From JAVVHH01 sp963848035 (GTDB lineage: Bacteria; Pseudomonadota; Alphaproteobacteria; Acetobacterales; Acetobacteraceae): a stretch of DNA of 64,000 bases. Under the pieces are notes generated by a model that searched no databases, had not been told where the DNA came from, and worked only from the letters and a program-made list of their open reading frames with translations. The stretch's first letter is position 1, and every line of letters starts with the position of its first letter. A program made the position numbers and the translations under genes. The stretch spans positions 2,170,001 to 2,234,000 of the forward strand of contig CAWKCD010000001.1 in assembly GCA_963848035.1 (NCBI GenBank). Direction: 5' to 3'. Below, piece by piece: positions 34,437 to 43,006 of this stretch.

Positions 34437-35537
34437 GTGACCAATCAAGCCGCTCCTCGTTCGTCGGCCGACCGGGCCGATGCCATGCTCGAACGCGTCC
34501 GCGCCTACTTACCCGAAATGCTTTCGCACGGGGCAGAGTTCGATGCGGGGGCACGTTTTCCGGATGCGGACATGGCTGCGTTGCGGGAGGCGGGCGTGCT
34601 GGCCGCGCCGGTGCCGGAGCGGTTGGGGGGACTCGGCGCGGGCACGGAGCCCGGCGGCGCCGCGCTGGCGCTGGCGCTGCTGCGTCTGTTCGGGCGCGGC
34701 AACCTGTCGGTGGCGCGGCTGTTCGAGGCGCATCTGAACGCGTTGCGGCTGGTGGCGCGGTTCGGCTCGACGGAGCAGGTCGCGGCGGCGGCGGCGGATG
34801 CGCTGGCTGGGCATCGGTTCGGGCTTTGGGTGACGGATGATCCGGCGGCGCCGATTCGGTGGGAGGGCGGTTCGCTGGTGGGGCGCAAGGGGCCGTCGAG
34901 CGGGGCGGGGCATTGCAGCCGGGCGCTGGTGACGGTGGCGACGGCGGATGGGATCCGGATGGCGATCGTGGCGCTGACCGGGGCGGAGCGGGTGGTTGCG
35001 GTGGCCGGGCTGCAGGGTATGCGGGCGGCGGCGAACGGGACGGTGACGCTGGACGGGGCGCGGGTGCTGTTCTGGCTGGGGGCGGCGGGGGACTACTTGC
35101 GGGAGCCGGATTTCTCGTGCGGGGCGTGGCGCGGGTCGGCGGCGGCGGCGGGTGGTCTGGAGGCGCTGGTCGAGGCGGTGGCCGAGGGGTTGCGGCGGAA
35201 GGGACAGGCGGAGGCGCCGATGCAGTTGGCGCGGTTCGGGGCGATGGTGATCGCGCGGGATACGGCGGTGATGTGGGCCAAGCGGGCGGCGATGCTGGCG
35301 GAGGCTGAGACGGCGGATGAGGGTGCGCGGCTGGCGATGGTGAACCTGGCGCGGACGGCGGTGGAGGCGGCGTGTCTGGACGCGATCCGGGATGCGCAGC
35401 GGTCGCTGGGGTTGGGCGCGTTCATCGCGCCGAGCCCGGTGGAGCGGTTGGTTCGGGATCTCGGGACGTATCTGCGGCAGCCGGCGCCGGACGCGGTGCT
35501 GCTGGAGGCGGCGGCTTGGCATCTGGCGCGGGCATGA
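34437..35537 (+). CDS. Acyl-CoA dehydrogenase-like protein of the PIG-L/GT operon
   Basis: A 366-residue flavoprotein of the ACAD fold starting with GTG. FPDADMAALREAGVLAAPVP and LALALLRLFGRGNLSVARLF form the N-terminal helical domain; FGLWVTDDPAAPIRWEGGSL is the middle domain and QRSLGLGAFIAPSPVERLVR is the C-terminal helix region. It diverges from true fatty-acid enzymes. It overlaps the PIG-L deacetylase by 4 bases (ATGA), so it belongs to an operon rather than to beta-oxidation. The substrate is unknown. Confidence 0.85.
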   Translation: MTNQAAPRSSADRADAMLERVRAYLPEMLSHGAEFDAGARFPDADMAALREAGVLAAPVPERLGGLGAGTEPGGAALALALLRLFGRGNLSVARLFEAHLNALRLVARFGSTEQVAAAAADALAGHRFGLWVTDDPAAPIRWEGGSLVGRKGPSSGAGHCSRALVTVATADGIRMAIVALTGAERVVAVAGLQGMRAAANGTVTLDGARVLFWLGAAGDYLREPDFSCGAWRGSAAAAGGLEALVEAVAEGLRRKGQAEAPMQLARFGAMVIARDTAVMWAKRAAMLAEAETADEGARLAMVNLARTAVEAACLDAIRDAQRSLGLGAFIAPSPVERLVRDLGTYLRQPAPDAVLLEAAAWHLARA

Positions 35538-36259
35538 CCGCGGGGGAGGCGCACCGGGCGATGGCGTCGCTGCCGGTGGCGGATCTGGCGACGATCCTGG
35601 GCGGGGCGGATCCGTTGGTGGTGGCGCCGCATCCGGATGACGAGAGCCTGGGCTGCGGCGGGCTGCTGGCGATGAGCGGCGGGCGTGGGGCGGTGGTGGT
35701 GGTGACGGACGGCACCGGGTCGCATCCGAACTCTGCGGCGTATCCGGCGCCGCGGCTGCGGGCGCTGCGGGAGGCGGAGGCGGCGGCGGCGACGGGGGCG
35801 CTCGGGATCGGACGGGAGCGGCTGGAGTTCTTGCGTCTGCGGGACACCAAGGCGCCGAGCGAAGGCCCCGAGTTCGAGGCGGCGGTGGGCGCGATCATCG
35901 ATGCGGCTTCGCGGTTCGGCTGCGGGGTGCTGCTGGCGCCGTGGCGGCACGATCCGCATGGGGACCATTTGGCGGTGCATCACATGGTGGTCGCGGCGGC
36001 GCGGCGGAGCGGGTTGCGGCATCTGGCCTATCCGGTTTGGGGTTGGACGCTGCCGGCGGACATGGCGCTCGAGGGGCCGGCGATCGCGGGATGGCGGCTG
36101 GACGTGACGGAGGTGCTGCCGGCCAAGCGGCGGGCGATCGCGGCGCATGTGTCGCAGTCGACCGGGCTGATCGACGACGACCCCACCGGGTTCCAGTTGC
36201 CGGCGGCGTTCCTGGAGCGGTTCCAGACGCCGTTCGAGACCTATCTGACGGAGGCATAG
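35534..36259 (+). CDS. PIG-L family deacetylase
   Basis: A 241-residue LmbE-like zinc hydrolase. APHPDDESLGCGG (31-43) provides the metal-binding His and Asp pair; VVVVTDGTGSHPNS and LLAPWRHDPHGDHLAVHH are the other metal/catalytic segments. Such enzymes remove N-acetyl groups from GlcNAc-containing small molecules or lipids. Placed between an ACAD-like and a glycosyltransferase gene with overlapping or abutting ends. Some related proteins carry a fused methyltransferase; this one does not. Confidence 0.93.
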   Translation: MTAGEAHRAMASLPVADLATILGGADPLVVAPHPDDESLGCGGLLAMSGGRGAVVVVTDGTGSHPNSAAYPAPRLRALREAEAAAATGALGIGRERLEFLRLRDTKAPSEGPEFEAAVGAIIDAASRFGCGVLLAPWRHDPHGDHLAVHHMVVAAARRSGLRHLAYPVWGWTLPADMALEGPAIAGWRLDVTEVLPAKRRAIAAHVSQSTGLIDDDPTGFQLPAAFLERFQTPFETYLTEA

Positions 36260-37327
36260 ATGGACGCGGTGATCGCGGTTCCGGTCAAGGACGAGGCGGA
36301 GCGGATCGGGGCGTGTCTGCAGGCGTTGGCGCGGCAGGCGGAGCCGGCGGCGGCGATCGTGCTGGTGATCAACAATAGCGGCGATGCGACGGCGGACATC
36401 GTGCGCGCGACGATGCCGGGGTTGCCGGTGCCGGTGCATGCGGTGGAGCATCGGTTCGCGCCGGAGGTGGCGAGCGCCGGGGCGGCGCGGCAGATGGCGA
36501 TGGAGCGGGCGGCGGCGCTGCTGGGGGATGCGGGCGTGCTGCTGTGCACGGATGCGGATGGGCGGGTGCCGCCGGATTGGGTGGCGGCGAACCTGCATCA
36601 CGTCCGTCACGGGGCCGACGCGGTGGCCGGGCGGGCGGTGCTCGAGCCGGCGGAGGCGGCGCTGATCCCGGCCAAGCTGCACGACGACGATGCGCAGGAG
36701 TGCCGGTATGGGCGGCTGCTGGACGAGATCGCGTCGGTGTTGGATCCGCTGCCTTGGGATCCGTGGCCGCGGCATAGCGAGCATTCGGGGGCGAGCATCG
36801 GGGTGACGCTGGCGGCGTATCGGCGGGCCGGGGGCATGGAGGCGGCGCCGATCGCGGAGGACCGGCGGTTCTTCGCGGCGCTCGAGCGGGCGGATGCGCG
36901 GATCCGGCATGCGCCGGAGATCGAGGTCGTTGTGTCGGGGCGGACGATCGGGCGGGCGGAAGGCGGGATGGCGGATACGATCAGGCGGCGGTTGCGGGCG
37001 GCGGACCCGTATCTGGACGATGCGCTGGAGCCGGTCGAGCAATGGGTGCGGCGGGTGACGATGCGGGGGCTGTTCCGCCGGGCTTGGGCGGGGGAGAGGG
37101 GGCTGGCGAGCCGGGTGGCGGACGGGTTGGGGCTGCCGGACGCGGCGGTCTCGGCGGCGGCGCGGGCGGCATTCGCGGGCGAGGGATGGGCGGCGCTGGC
37201 GGCGGCGAGCCCGTTGCTGCGGCGGGCGCTGGTTCCGGCGGACCAGGTGGTCCGTGCGCAGGAGGCGGCGGAAGCAGCGTTGAATCGAGCGCGGTCTGCT
37301 ACCTATGTTAGCGTTCCGTTCACTTGA
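36260..37327 (+). CDS. Family 2 glycosyltransferase
   Basis: A 355-residue GT-A enzyme. VIAVPVKDEAERIGACLQAL opens the nucleotide-binding domain; LLCTDADGRVPPDWVAANL contains the DxD-type metal site. HSEHSGASIGVTLAAYRRAG and EDRRFFAALERADARI form the acceptor region. No membrane helix. Starts in the base after the deacetylase stop. With its neighbours it probably assembles and then processes a small glycoconjugate; the product is not known. Confidence 0.88.
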   Translation: MDAVIAVPVKDEAERIGACLQALARQAEPAAAIVLVINNSGDATADIVRATMPGLPVPVHAVEHRFAPEVASAGAARQMAMERAAALLGDAGVLLCTDADGRVPPDWVAANLHHVRHGADAVAGRAVLEPAEAALIPAKLHDDDAQECRYGRLLDEIASVLDPLPWDPWPRHSEHSGASIGVTLAAYRRAGGMEAAPIAEDRRFFAALERADARIRHAPEIEVVVSGRTIGRAEGGMADTIRRRLRAADPYLDDALEPVEQWVRRVTMRGLFRRAWAGERGLASRVADGLGLPDAAVSAAARAAFAGEGWAALAAASPLLRRALVPADQVVRAQEAAEAALNRARSATYVSVPFT

Positions 37328-37375
37328 CCCTGGTAGGGTTTGTGCCCGTCAGCATTGTGGCCCGAGACATGAGAT

Positions 37376-37591
37376 TTGACCGAAGCTGAGGTAATCGACC
37401 GAGCCCGTCACGAAGCCGATGCGCGGCTGTGGCCTTGGATCGAGCCGATCTCGGTGCAGCGGATGCGTCGGTTCTGGATCGGGCCGTGGCGCTGGCGCGT
37501 GCAGACGAACGGGACGTCGATCGGGCTGCACGTGATCGTGCTGATGGACGATGTCGGGCGTGTGCTGAGCGCGAGCGTGTTGCGGCACTGA
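37376..37591 (+). CDS. Hypothetical small protein
   Basis: A 71-residue frame from a TTG start: EAEVIDRARHEADARLWPWI then RRFWIGPWRWRVQTNG and LHVIVLMDDVGRVLSASVL. Codon use is that of the host and the mixed alpha/beta pattern looks protein-like, but no family is recognised. Length and the weak start context leave doubt. It may have its own promoter in the 37328-37375 gap. Confidence 0.5.
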   Translation: MTEAEVIDRARHEADARLWPWIEPISVQRMRRFWIGPWRWRVQTNGTSIGLHVIVLMDDVGRVLSASVLRH

Positions 37592-37678
37592 GTTAGCCTC
37601 TTCTCAACAGGCTGCGGGCGGTTCTACGTTGCGGGGTCGGCTAGATGGCCGAGCGCAACGAGCGGCGGGAGAAGTCGG

Positions 37679-38254
37679 ATGAGGCAGGCGGTGCCGATCG
37701 CGATCGGGGTGGCGTTGGCGGCGCTGTCGGGGAGTGCGCCGGCGCGGGCGCAGTATTGGCCGCGGCCGTATCCCTATTACTACCCGGCGCCGGTGTATCC
37801 GCCGGCCTATTACCCGCCGCCGCCGGTCTACCGATACGTGCCGCCGCCGGTGTATTCGCCGCCGGTCTACTCACCGCCGGTTTATGCGCCGGCGCCGCCG
37901 CGGCCTTCGGCGTCGCTGATGGAGACGCAGCGGTCGTTGGCGCAGCTCGGCTACGATCCGGGGCCGGTGGACGGGCTGCCGGGGCCGCGGCTGACGGAAG
38001 CGGTGCAGGCGTTCCAGCGGGATCACGAGCAGGCCGCGAACGGGCGGCTCAGCGGCGAGACGATCGGGGCGATCCGCGAGGCGGCTCGGGTGCACGAGAC
38101 GCAGGTGGTGCCGGTCCCGTCCTCGGCGCCGCCCTCTGCGCCCCCCCTGGGGCAATCGTCTGGACCTGCGCCGGCGTTCGATGCGTCGCGGTATGCGCCG
38201 CCGGCGGCTTCGGGGTCGCGGCCGACGCTGAGCGTGAAGCCGAGCTCGCCGTGA
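37679..38254 (+). CDS. Exported peptidoglycan-binding protein with Pro/Tyr repeats
   Basis: A 191-residue protein. Signal peptide RQAVPIAIGVALAALSGSA, cleaved near APARAQ. Residues about 25-75 are low-complexity repeats of the type PPPVY and SPPVY. A PG_binding_1 domain follows (LMETQRSLAQLGYDPGPVDG, then AVQAFQRDHEQAANGRLSG), then a Ser/Pro/Ala tail. It is probably anchored to the cell wall in the periplasm. The repeat segment may be a flexible spacer. Function beyond wall binding is unknown. Confidence 0.8.
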   Translation: MRQAVPIAIGVALAALSGSAPARAQYWPRPYPYYYPAPVYPPAYYPPPPVYRYVPPPVYSPPVYSPPVYAPAPPRPSASLMETQRSLAQLGYDPGPVDGLPGPRLTEAVQAFQRDHEQAANGRLSGETIGAIREAARVHETQVVPVPSSAPPSAPPLGQSSGPAPAFDASRYAPPAASGSRPTLSVKPSSP

Positions 38255-38270
38255 CCTCGGGGATCGAGGG

Positions 38271-38969
38271 TCAGCTCTCGGCCTGGTAGCGGGCCTTGGT
38301 CGTTTCGTTCATGGGATAGAGGCCGGGGAGGGCGTGGCCGGCTTCGACCTGGGCCATGATCCAGGCTTCGGCGCGCTCCTGTTCGAGGGCTTCGGCGGCG
38401 ACGGAGTCAGCCAGGGCGGCGGGGATCAGGACGGCGCCGTCATTGTCGGCGACGACGACGTCGTCGGGGAAGATGGCGACGCCGCCGCAGCCGATCGGCT
38501 GCTGCCAGGCGACGAAGGTGAGGGCGCCGACGGCGGGCGGGGCGGCGGCGCCCTGGGCCCAGATGGGCAGGCCGGTTTGGAGCACGCCGTCGACGTCGCG
38601 CAGCACGCCGTCGGTGACCAGCCCGGCGACGCCGCGCTTCTTCATGCGGGCGACGAGGATGTCGCCGAAGATGCCGGCCTCGAGACAGCCCATTGCGTCG
38701 ACGACGGCGATGCAGCCCTCGGGCATGGCTTCGATGGCGGTGCGGGTGGAGATGGGCGACGCCCAGGAAGCGGGGGTGGCGAGGTCTTCACGGGCGGGGA
38801 CGAAGCGGAGCGTGAAGGCGGGGCCGGCGATGCGGGGTTGGGTGCCGGCGTTTCTGGGCGCCAACGGGCGGGTGCCGCGCATCCAGACATTCCGCAATCC
38901 GCGCTTGAGCAGGATGGTGGTGATGGTGGCCGTGGTGACGGTGAGCAGGGCGGCGAAAAGTTCGGACAT
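38271..38969 (-). CDS. RraA-like protein / HMG-type aldolase
   Basis: A 232-residue RraA fold protein. VTTATITTILLKRGLRNVWM, VVDAMGCLEAGIFGDILVAR and the active-site-like GLVTDGVLRDVDGV are conserved; VVVADNDGAVLIPAALAD closes the fold. Relatives are either RNase E inhibitors or Mg-dependent 4-hydroxy-4-methyl-2-oxoglutarate/oxaloacetate lyases. The R and D of the TDGVLRD block match the lyase group. Beside a TRAP carboxylate transporter (divergent), the lyase role is more likely. Confidence 0.85.
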   Translation of the reverse strand: MSELFAALLTVTTATITTILLKRGLRNVWMRGTRPLAPRNAGTQPRIAGPAFTLRFVPAREDLATPASWASPISTRTAIEAMPEGCIAVVDAMGCLEAGIFGDILVARMKKRGVAGLVTDGVLRDVDGVLQTGLPIWAQGAAAPPAVGALTFVAWQQPIGCGGVAIFPDDVVVADNDGAVLIPAALADSVAAEALEQERAEAWIMAQVEAGHALPGLYPMNETTKARYQAES

Positions 38970-39061
38970 GGGGCGAAGTCTCTGGATGACGGGGGCGTGA
39001 GCAACGGTTACGGTCGGCTATCAACCGCCTGACAATGAAGGCGGACGTTGGGGGAAACGCA

Positions 39062-40055
39062 ATGCAGTCGAAGATGCTGTTGTCGGTCGCGACGTGTTTG
39101 GCGGTTGTTTGGGGCGCCGGGTCGGCGTTGGCGCAGCGGCATTTCAGCTTTGCCTACGATCAGCCGAAGACGACGGGGTTCGGGGTGGCGGGGGACATCT
39201 TCGGCGGCGTGCTGGAGCGGCTGTCGAAGGGGCAGATGGTGATCGACCAGTTCCCGGGGGCGCAGTTGGGGCAGGAGCCGCAGGCGCTGCAGAAGATCCG
39301 GACCGGCGACATCGACTTCATGATCAGCAGCACGGCCAACGCGGCGACGCTGTCGCCGCAATCGGGGGTGATGAGCCTGCACTATCTGTTCCGGTCGGAT
39401 GATCATCTGCTGAAGTGCTTGGCGGACCCGGAGATCAACAAGACGTTCCGGGACATGTTCGGCGAGACGGTGACGGGGGTGCGGGTGCTCGCGCTGGCGA
39501 CACTCGGATTCCGCGACATGTATGGCAAGAAGGAAATCCACCGGGTCGAGGACATGAAGGGGCTGAAGGTCCGGGTGCAGGCGACGCCGACGGAGGATGC
39601 GGTGTTCCCGCTGTATGGGGCGCAGACGGTGCATATGCCGTTCGGCAGCGTCTACACGAGCATCCAGACGGGCGTCGTGGACATGGCGGAGAACGGGGTG
39701 AACGTCTACGCGTCCAACAAGCATTACGAAGTGGCGCCGGTGATGTCGATGACGCAGCACGAGGCGAACAACTCGCTGGTGACGGTGTCGCAGAAGGTGT
39801 GGGACAGCCTGACGCGAGGAGCAGCGCGGCTGGGTGCAGGCGGCGGCGGACGAGGTGGCGAAGAACCAGCCGGCGAAGGCGTTGGCGCTGGATCGGGAGA
39901 GCCAGGCGAAGCTGACGAAGATCGGGGTGAAGTTCGTGACCGACGTCGATACGTCGGGGTTCGCGAAGGCGGCGACGCCGATGCAGGATACGGCGGCGAA
40001 GGATCTCGGGCCGTATGCGGTCAAGTTGCTGACGCTGATTCGCGCTGTTCAGTAA
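39062..40055 (+). pseudogene. dctP: TRAP transporter substrate-binding protein DctP, one frameshift
   Basis: Periplasmic DctP-type receptor. Signal peptide QSKMLLSVATCLAVVWGAGS cleaved before QRHFSF; GAQLGQEPQALQKIRTGDID, KGLKVRVQATPTEDAVFPLY and GVVDMAENGVNVYASNKHY are the family blocks, with the carboxylate-binding Arg in the second. An extra base near 39815 breaks it after WDSLT; the C-terminal EEQRGWVQAAADEVAKNQPA to VKLLTLIRAVQ is intact in the next frame. The 994-base span is 3n+1. ATG 39062 has GGGGGAAAC upstream; an ATG at 39035 is possible. Confidence 0.87.
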
Positions 40056-40603
40056 TGGCGGTCGAATTAGTCCAGAGCAGTGACCGGCATTTGAAATGGC
40101 GGGCGCTGGATGGGCTCGAGCGGGTGCTGATGGTGCTGTGCGGGGTGTGCCTGGCCGGGTTCACCTCGTCGGTGCTGGCGGATGTGGTGACGCGGGAGAT
40201 CGGGCATCCGTGGCTGTGGCTGCAGGAAGTGACGATGGCGTTCTTCACCTATGGGACGTTCTGCGGCACGGCGGTGGCGGTGCGGCGGCAGGATCATCTG
40301 CAATTGTCGGCGCTGACGGAGGCGATGCGGGGGGTGGCGCGGACGATCGGCGAAGTGTTCGTGCGGGGCGTGGTGCTGGCGGTGGGATTGGGGATGGTGG
40401 TGTTCGGGTGGCAGAATTTTCTGTCGGGCTTCAATAGTTTCCGGATGCCGTCGATGACGCCGATTGCCTATCTGTATTGGCCGATCCCGGTTTGCGGGGC
40501 GTTGGTGGCGCTGTTCAGTTTGGAGCAGATCGTCAACGGGGTGCGCCACGGGTTCGAGCGCGAGGATCGCATTCACGCCGAGGCGTTGGAAGCGATTCCT
40601 TAG
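40055..40603 (+). CDS. dctQ: TRAP transporter small permease DctQ
   Basis: A 182-residue four-helix protein. VLMVLCGVCLAGFTSSVLAD is helix 1 and the middle has HPWLWLQEVTMAFFTYGTF, typical of DctQ. The ATG overlaps the dctP stop by one base, and dctM begins right after its own stop. Because of the dctP frameshift the raw frame reads from dctP into dctQ, which wrongly suggests a fusion. Confidence 0.9.
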   Translation: MAVELVQSSDRHLKWRALDGLERVLMVLCGVCLAGFTSSVLADVVTREIGHPWLWLQEVTMAFFTYGTFCGTAVAVRRQDHLQLSALTEAMRGVARTIGEVFVRGVVLAVGLGMVVFGWQNFLSGFNSFRMPSMTPIAYLYWPIPVCGALVALFSLEQIVNGVRHGFEREDRIHAEALEAIP

Positions 40604-41947
40604 ATGGCCGGCAGCAATGCGGTGATCCTCGGCGTCATGACGGCGCTGTTCCTGGGGCTCGGGTATCTGGGCGTGCCGGTGGCGTTCGCGCTGATCGCGG
40701 GGGTGATGGTGGGGACGGCGTTCACGCCGATCACGTTCCAGAGCATGACCGGGCAGTTGTTCAACGGGATCGACAGCGAGAGCTTGATGGCGATCCCGTT
40801 CTTCCTGTTGGTCGGCGAGTTGATGACGTCGGCGGATGTGGTGATCCGGATCGCCAATTTGTCGCAGGCGCTGGTGGGGCACGTGCGGGGCGGGTTGGCG
40901 CAGGTGACGACCGTGTTCAGCATGTTCTTTTCGGGGATGAGCGGGTCGTCGTCGGCGGATGTGGCGGTGCTGACGCGGACGATGGCGCAGCCGATGGCGC
41001 GGGAGGGGTATCGGCCGGAATTCGTGGCGGCGCTGATCGCGGCGGCGAGCACGATCGCGGCGCTGGTGCCGCCGTCGATCATGGCGGTGGTGTATGGGGC
41101 GATCGGGAATGTGTCGATCGCCGGGCTGTTCCTGGGGGGGATCGTGCCGGGGCTGATGATCGGGCTCGGGCTGATGGTTTACTGCTATTTCTTCGGGCCG
41201 GCGGGGTTGCGGCGGAAGCGGGCGACGCTGGGGGAGTTGGGCACGGCGGGGCGGATGGCGGTGCTGCCGATGATGATCCCGGTGATCCTGCTGGGGGGGA
41301 TCCTGACGGGGTGGTTCACGCCGACGGAGGCGGGGGTGGTGGCGGTGGCGTATATCCTGCTGGTGGTGCTGCCGTTGCTGAAGCCGGGGCATTTCCGGCA
41401 TTTGCCGGCGGATTTCGTGCAGGCGGGGCTGGTGTTCAGCCTGCCGCTGATCACGATCGCGGCGGCGAGCGCGTTCGGGTGGCTGGTGGCTTACCTGCGG
41501 GGGCCGATCGTGGTGTCGGCCTGGATCGCGGACGTTGCGGGCACGGATCCGATGAAGATCATGTTTTTATTGGTGCTGGTGTTCGTGATCGTTGGGGATT
41601 TCATCGAGCCGATTCCGGCGATCATCATTTTCATGCCGGTGGTGAACCAGTTGAGCGAGGCGGCGGGGATCAACTCGGTGCATATGGGCGTCGTGCTGAT
41701 CGTGACGCTGGCGTTCGGGTTGATCACGCCGCCGTATGGGTTGGCGCTGTTGATGGCGTCGAAGTTCGTCAATACGCGGTTCTCGACGGCGTTGCGGGCT
41801 TCGTTGCCGATCTATGTGATTTTCTTTGCGACGATCGCGTTCACGATCTTCGTGCCGGATGCGATTTTGTTTTTGCCGAAGATGCTGTTTCCGGAGTCGG
41901 TGGGGTGCTTCAAGGCGCCGGGGGGCGCGGGGTATATTTGTCCCTGA
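40604..41947 (+). CDS. dctM: TRAP transporter large permease DctM
   Basis: A 447-residue protein with about 12 helices. GVPVAFALIAGVMVGTAFTP, SMFFSGMSGSSSADVAVLTR and PPSIMAVVYGAIGNVSIAGL are DctM signatures; GILTGWFTPTEAGVVAVAYI is the second-half repeat. It carries the substrate path and couples to Na+. With DctP and DctQ it imports an organic acid; the flanking RraA-like lyase and sugar-acid enzymes suggest a hexarate or hydroxy-acid substrate (inference). The unusually long tail (CFKAPGGAGYICP) reaches the palindromic repeat. Confidence 0.93.
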   Translation: MAGSNAVILGVMTALFLGLGYLGVPVAFALIAGVMVGTAFTPITFQSMTGQLFNGIDSESLMAIPFFLLVGELMTSADVVIRIANLSQALVGHVRGGLAQVTTVFSMFFSGMSGSSSADVAVLTRTMAQPMAREGYRPEFVAALIAAASTIAALVPPSIMAVVYGAIGNVSIAGLFLGGIVPGLMIGLGLMVYCYFFGPAGLRRKRATLGELGTAGRMAVLPMMIPVILLGGILTGWFTPTEAGVVAVAYILLVVLPLLKPGHFRHLPADFVQAGLVFSLPLITIAAASAFGWLVAYLRGPIVVSAWIADVAGTDPMKIMFLLVLVFVIVGDFIEPIPAIIIFMPVVNQLSEAAGINSVHMGVVLIVTLAFGLITPPYGLALLMASKFVNTRFSTALRASLPIYVIFFATIAFTIFVPDAILFLPKMLFPESVGCFKAPGGAGYICP

Positions 41948-42064
41948 GAGTGCCGTTCGACCCCTGACAAGGTTGGCCGTCCGGCCGCGATCTCCTGCGC
42001 TTCGCTGCGGTGCTCGGATATCGCCGCCGGCCGACACAGCCTCGCGGGTTCGACAGGCACTCTC
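41946..42064. repeat. Long imperfect palindrome, stop-codon-associated family, copy B
   Basis: Outer arms GAGAGTGCCGTTCGA and CAGGCACTCTC pair; inner arms GGCCGTCCGGCCGCGA and TCGCCGCCGGCCGACA pair imperfectly. The loop reads CTGCGCTTCGCTGCGGTGCT, shared with the other copies. It begins inside the dctM stop codon and ends 22 bases before the DUF1476 stop, so it probably folds as a terminator between the two convergent genes. Confidence 0.7.
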
Positions 42065-42086
42065 CACTCGCCGGGGAGAGGGGCGG

Positions 42087-42410
42087 TCAGGCGGTTTCGA
42101 TGAGTTCGGTCCGCGCTTGATCGCCGCAGCGGTGGAGGGTGGCGGCTAGGGATTCCGGGGTCGTGGGGCGGTCGTGGTCGCGGAAGGTTTGGGCGAGGTG
42201 GGCGATGAGGCGTTCGTCGTGGCCGGGGCCGTCCGGGACGGCGAGGATCGCGGTGGTGAGGGCGGCGGCGCGCTGCTCGGAGAGATGGAGCTGTTCGGCG
42301 GCCCAGCGGGCGACGAGCTTGTCGCGGCGGGCGGTGACGCGGAAGCGGAACTCTTCGTCGTGCGCGTATTTGGCTTCGAACGCGCGTTCGCGGTCCTCGA
42401 AGGAGGTCAT
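42087..42410 (-). CDS. DUF1476 protein, F1Fo-ATPase inhibitor zeta subunit
   Basis: A 107-residue all-helical protein. TSFEDRERAFEAKYAHDEEF is the diagnostic N terminus of the alphaproteobacterial zeta subunit, which blocks ATP hydrolysis by F1; RVTARRDKLVARWAAEQLHL continues the fold. Start at ATG 42410 gives the conserved MTSFEDRE opening; a GTG three codons earlier exists. Confidence 0.92.
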   Translation of the reverse strand: MTSFEDRERAFEAKYAHDEEFRFRVTARRDKLVARWAAEQLHLSEQRAAALTTAILAVPDGPGHDERLIAHLAQTFRDHDRPTTPESLAATLHRCGDQARTELIETA

Positions 42411-42457
42411 GGCGATCACCGGGCTCTGTTACGGGTTCGAGCTTAGCGGATCGCGGG

Positions 42458-42895
42458 TCAGGGCGCGAGGGTGAAGATGGCGGCGCCGGCGAGGAGGAGC
42501 CCGGCGGCGAGGAGGCGGAGCGGCGAGACGGGGTGGGTGGCGAGGCCGAGGGCGCCGAAATGATCGAGGGCGATGGAGGCGGTGATCTGGCCGGCCATGA
42601 GGAGGGCGATCATGGCGGCGGCGCCGATGCGCGACGGGGCGGCGGTGACGGTGGTCAGCACGAGGGCGCCGCAGAGGCCGCCGATCCAGGCCCACCAGGG
42701 GGCCTCGGCCATCATGGTGGGCCGGGGGACCATCTTCGTGGTGATGGCGGCGAGGGCGCCGACGACGAGCATGAGGAGGAGGGCGGAGACAGTGGTGGCC
42801 CAAAAGGGGCCGCCGATGTTGCGGCCGAGGCGGGCGTTGATGGCGCCCTGGACAGGCAGCATCGCGCCGGCGAGGGCGGAGAGCAGATAGAACAT
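42458..42895 (-). CDS. DMT family transporter (YdcZ/DUF606)
   Basis: A 145-residue five-helix membrane protein. LLSALAGAMLPVQGAINARL and GRNIGGPFWATTVSALLLML are the DUF606 blocks; WWAWIGGLCGALVLTTVTAA and the final helix LRLLAAGLLLAGAAIFTLAP complete it. The substrate is unknown. Lies 47 bases from the DUF1476 gene start, on the same strand. Confidence 0.88.
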   Translation of the reverse strand: MFYLLSALAGAMLPVQGAINARLGRNIGGPFWATTVSALLLMLVVGALAAITTKMVPRPTMMAEAPWWAWIGGLCGALVLTTVTAAPSRIGAAAMIALLMAGQITASIALDHFGALGLATHPVSPLRLLAAGLLLAGAAIFTLAP

Positions 42896-43006
42896 GGGTA
42901 TGGGAGCGCCTTTCGACCGCGGATGCGGGCGAGTTTCGGCGCTGCGTGACGGTTCACGCAAGCTGGTGTGGGTCGGTGAGCGTGGTGATGAAGGAGGGGG
43001 AGGGGG

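Noticed and set aside
39035..40603. A single 522-residue frame that looks like a DctP-DctQ fusion
   Set aside because: The middle part is low-complexity Gly/Glu/Arg from a shifted frame; the true DctP C terminus continues in another frame and DctQ has its own overlapping ATG.
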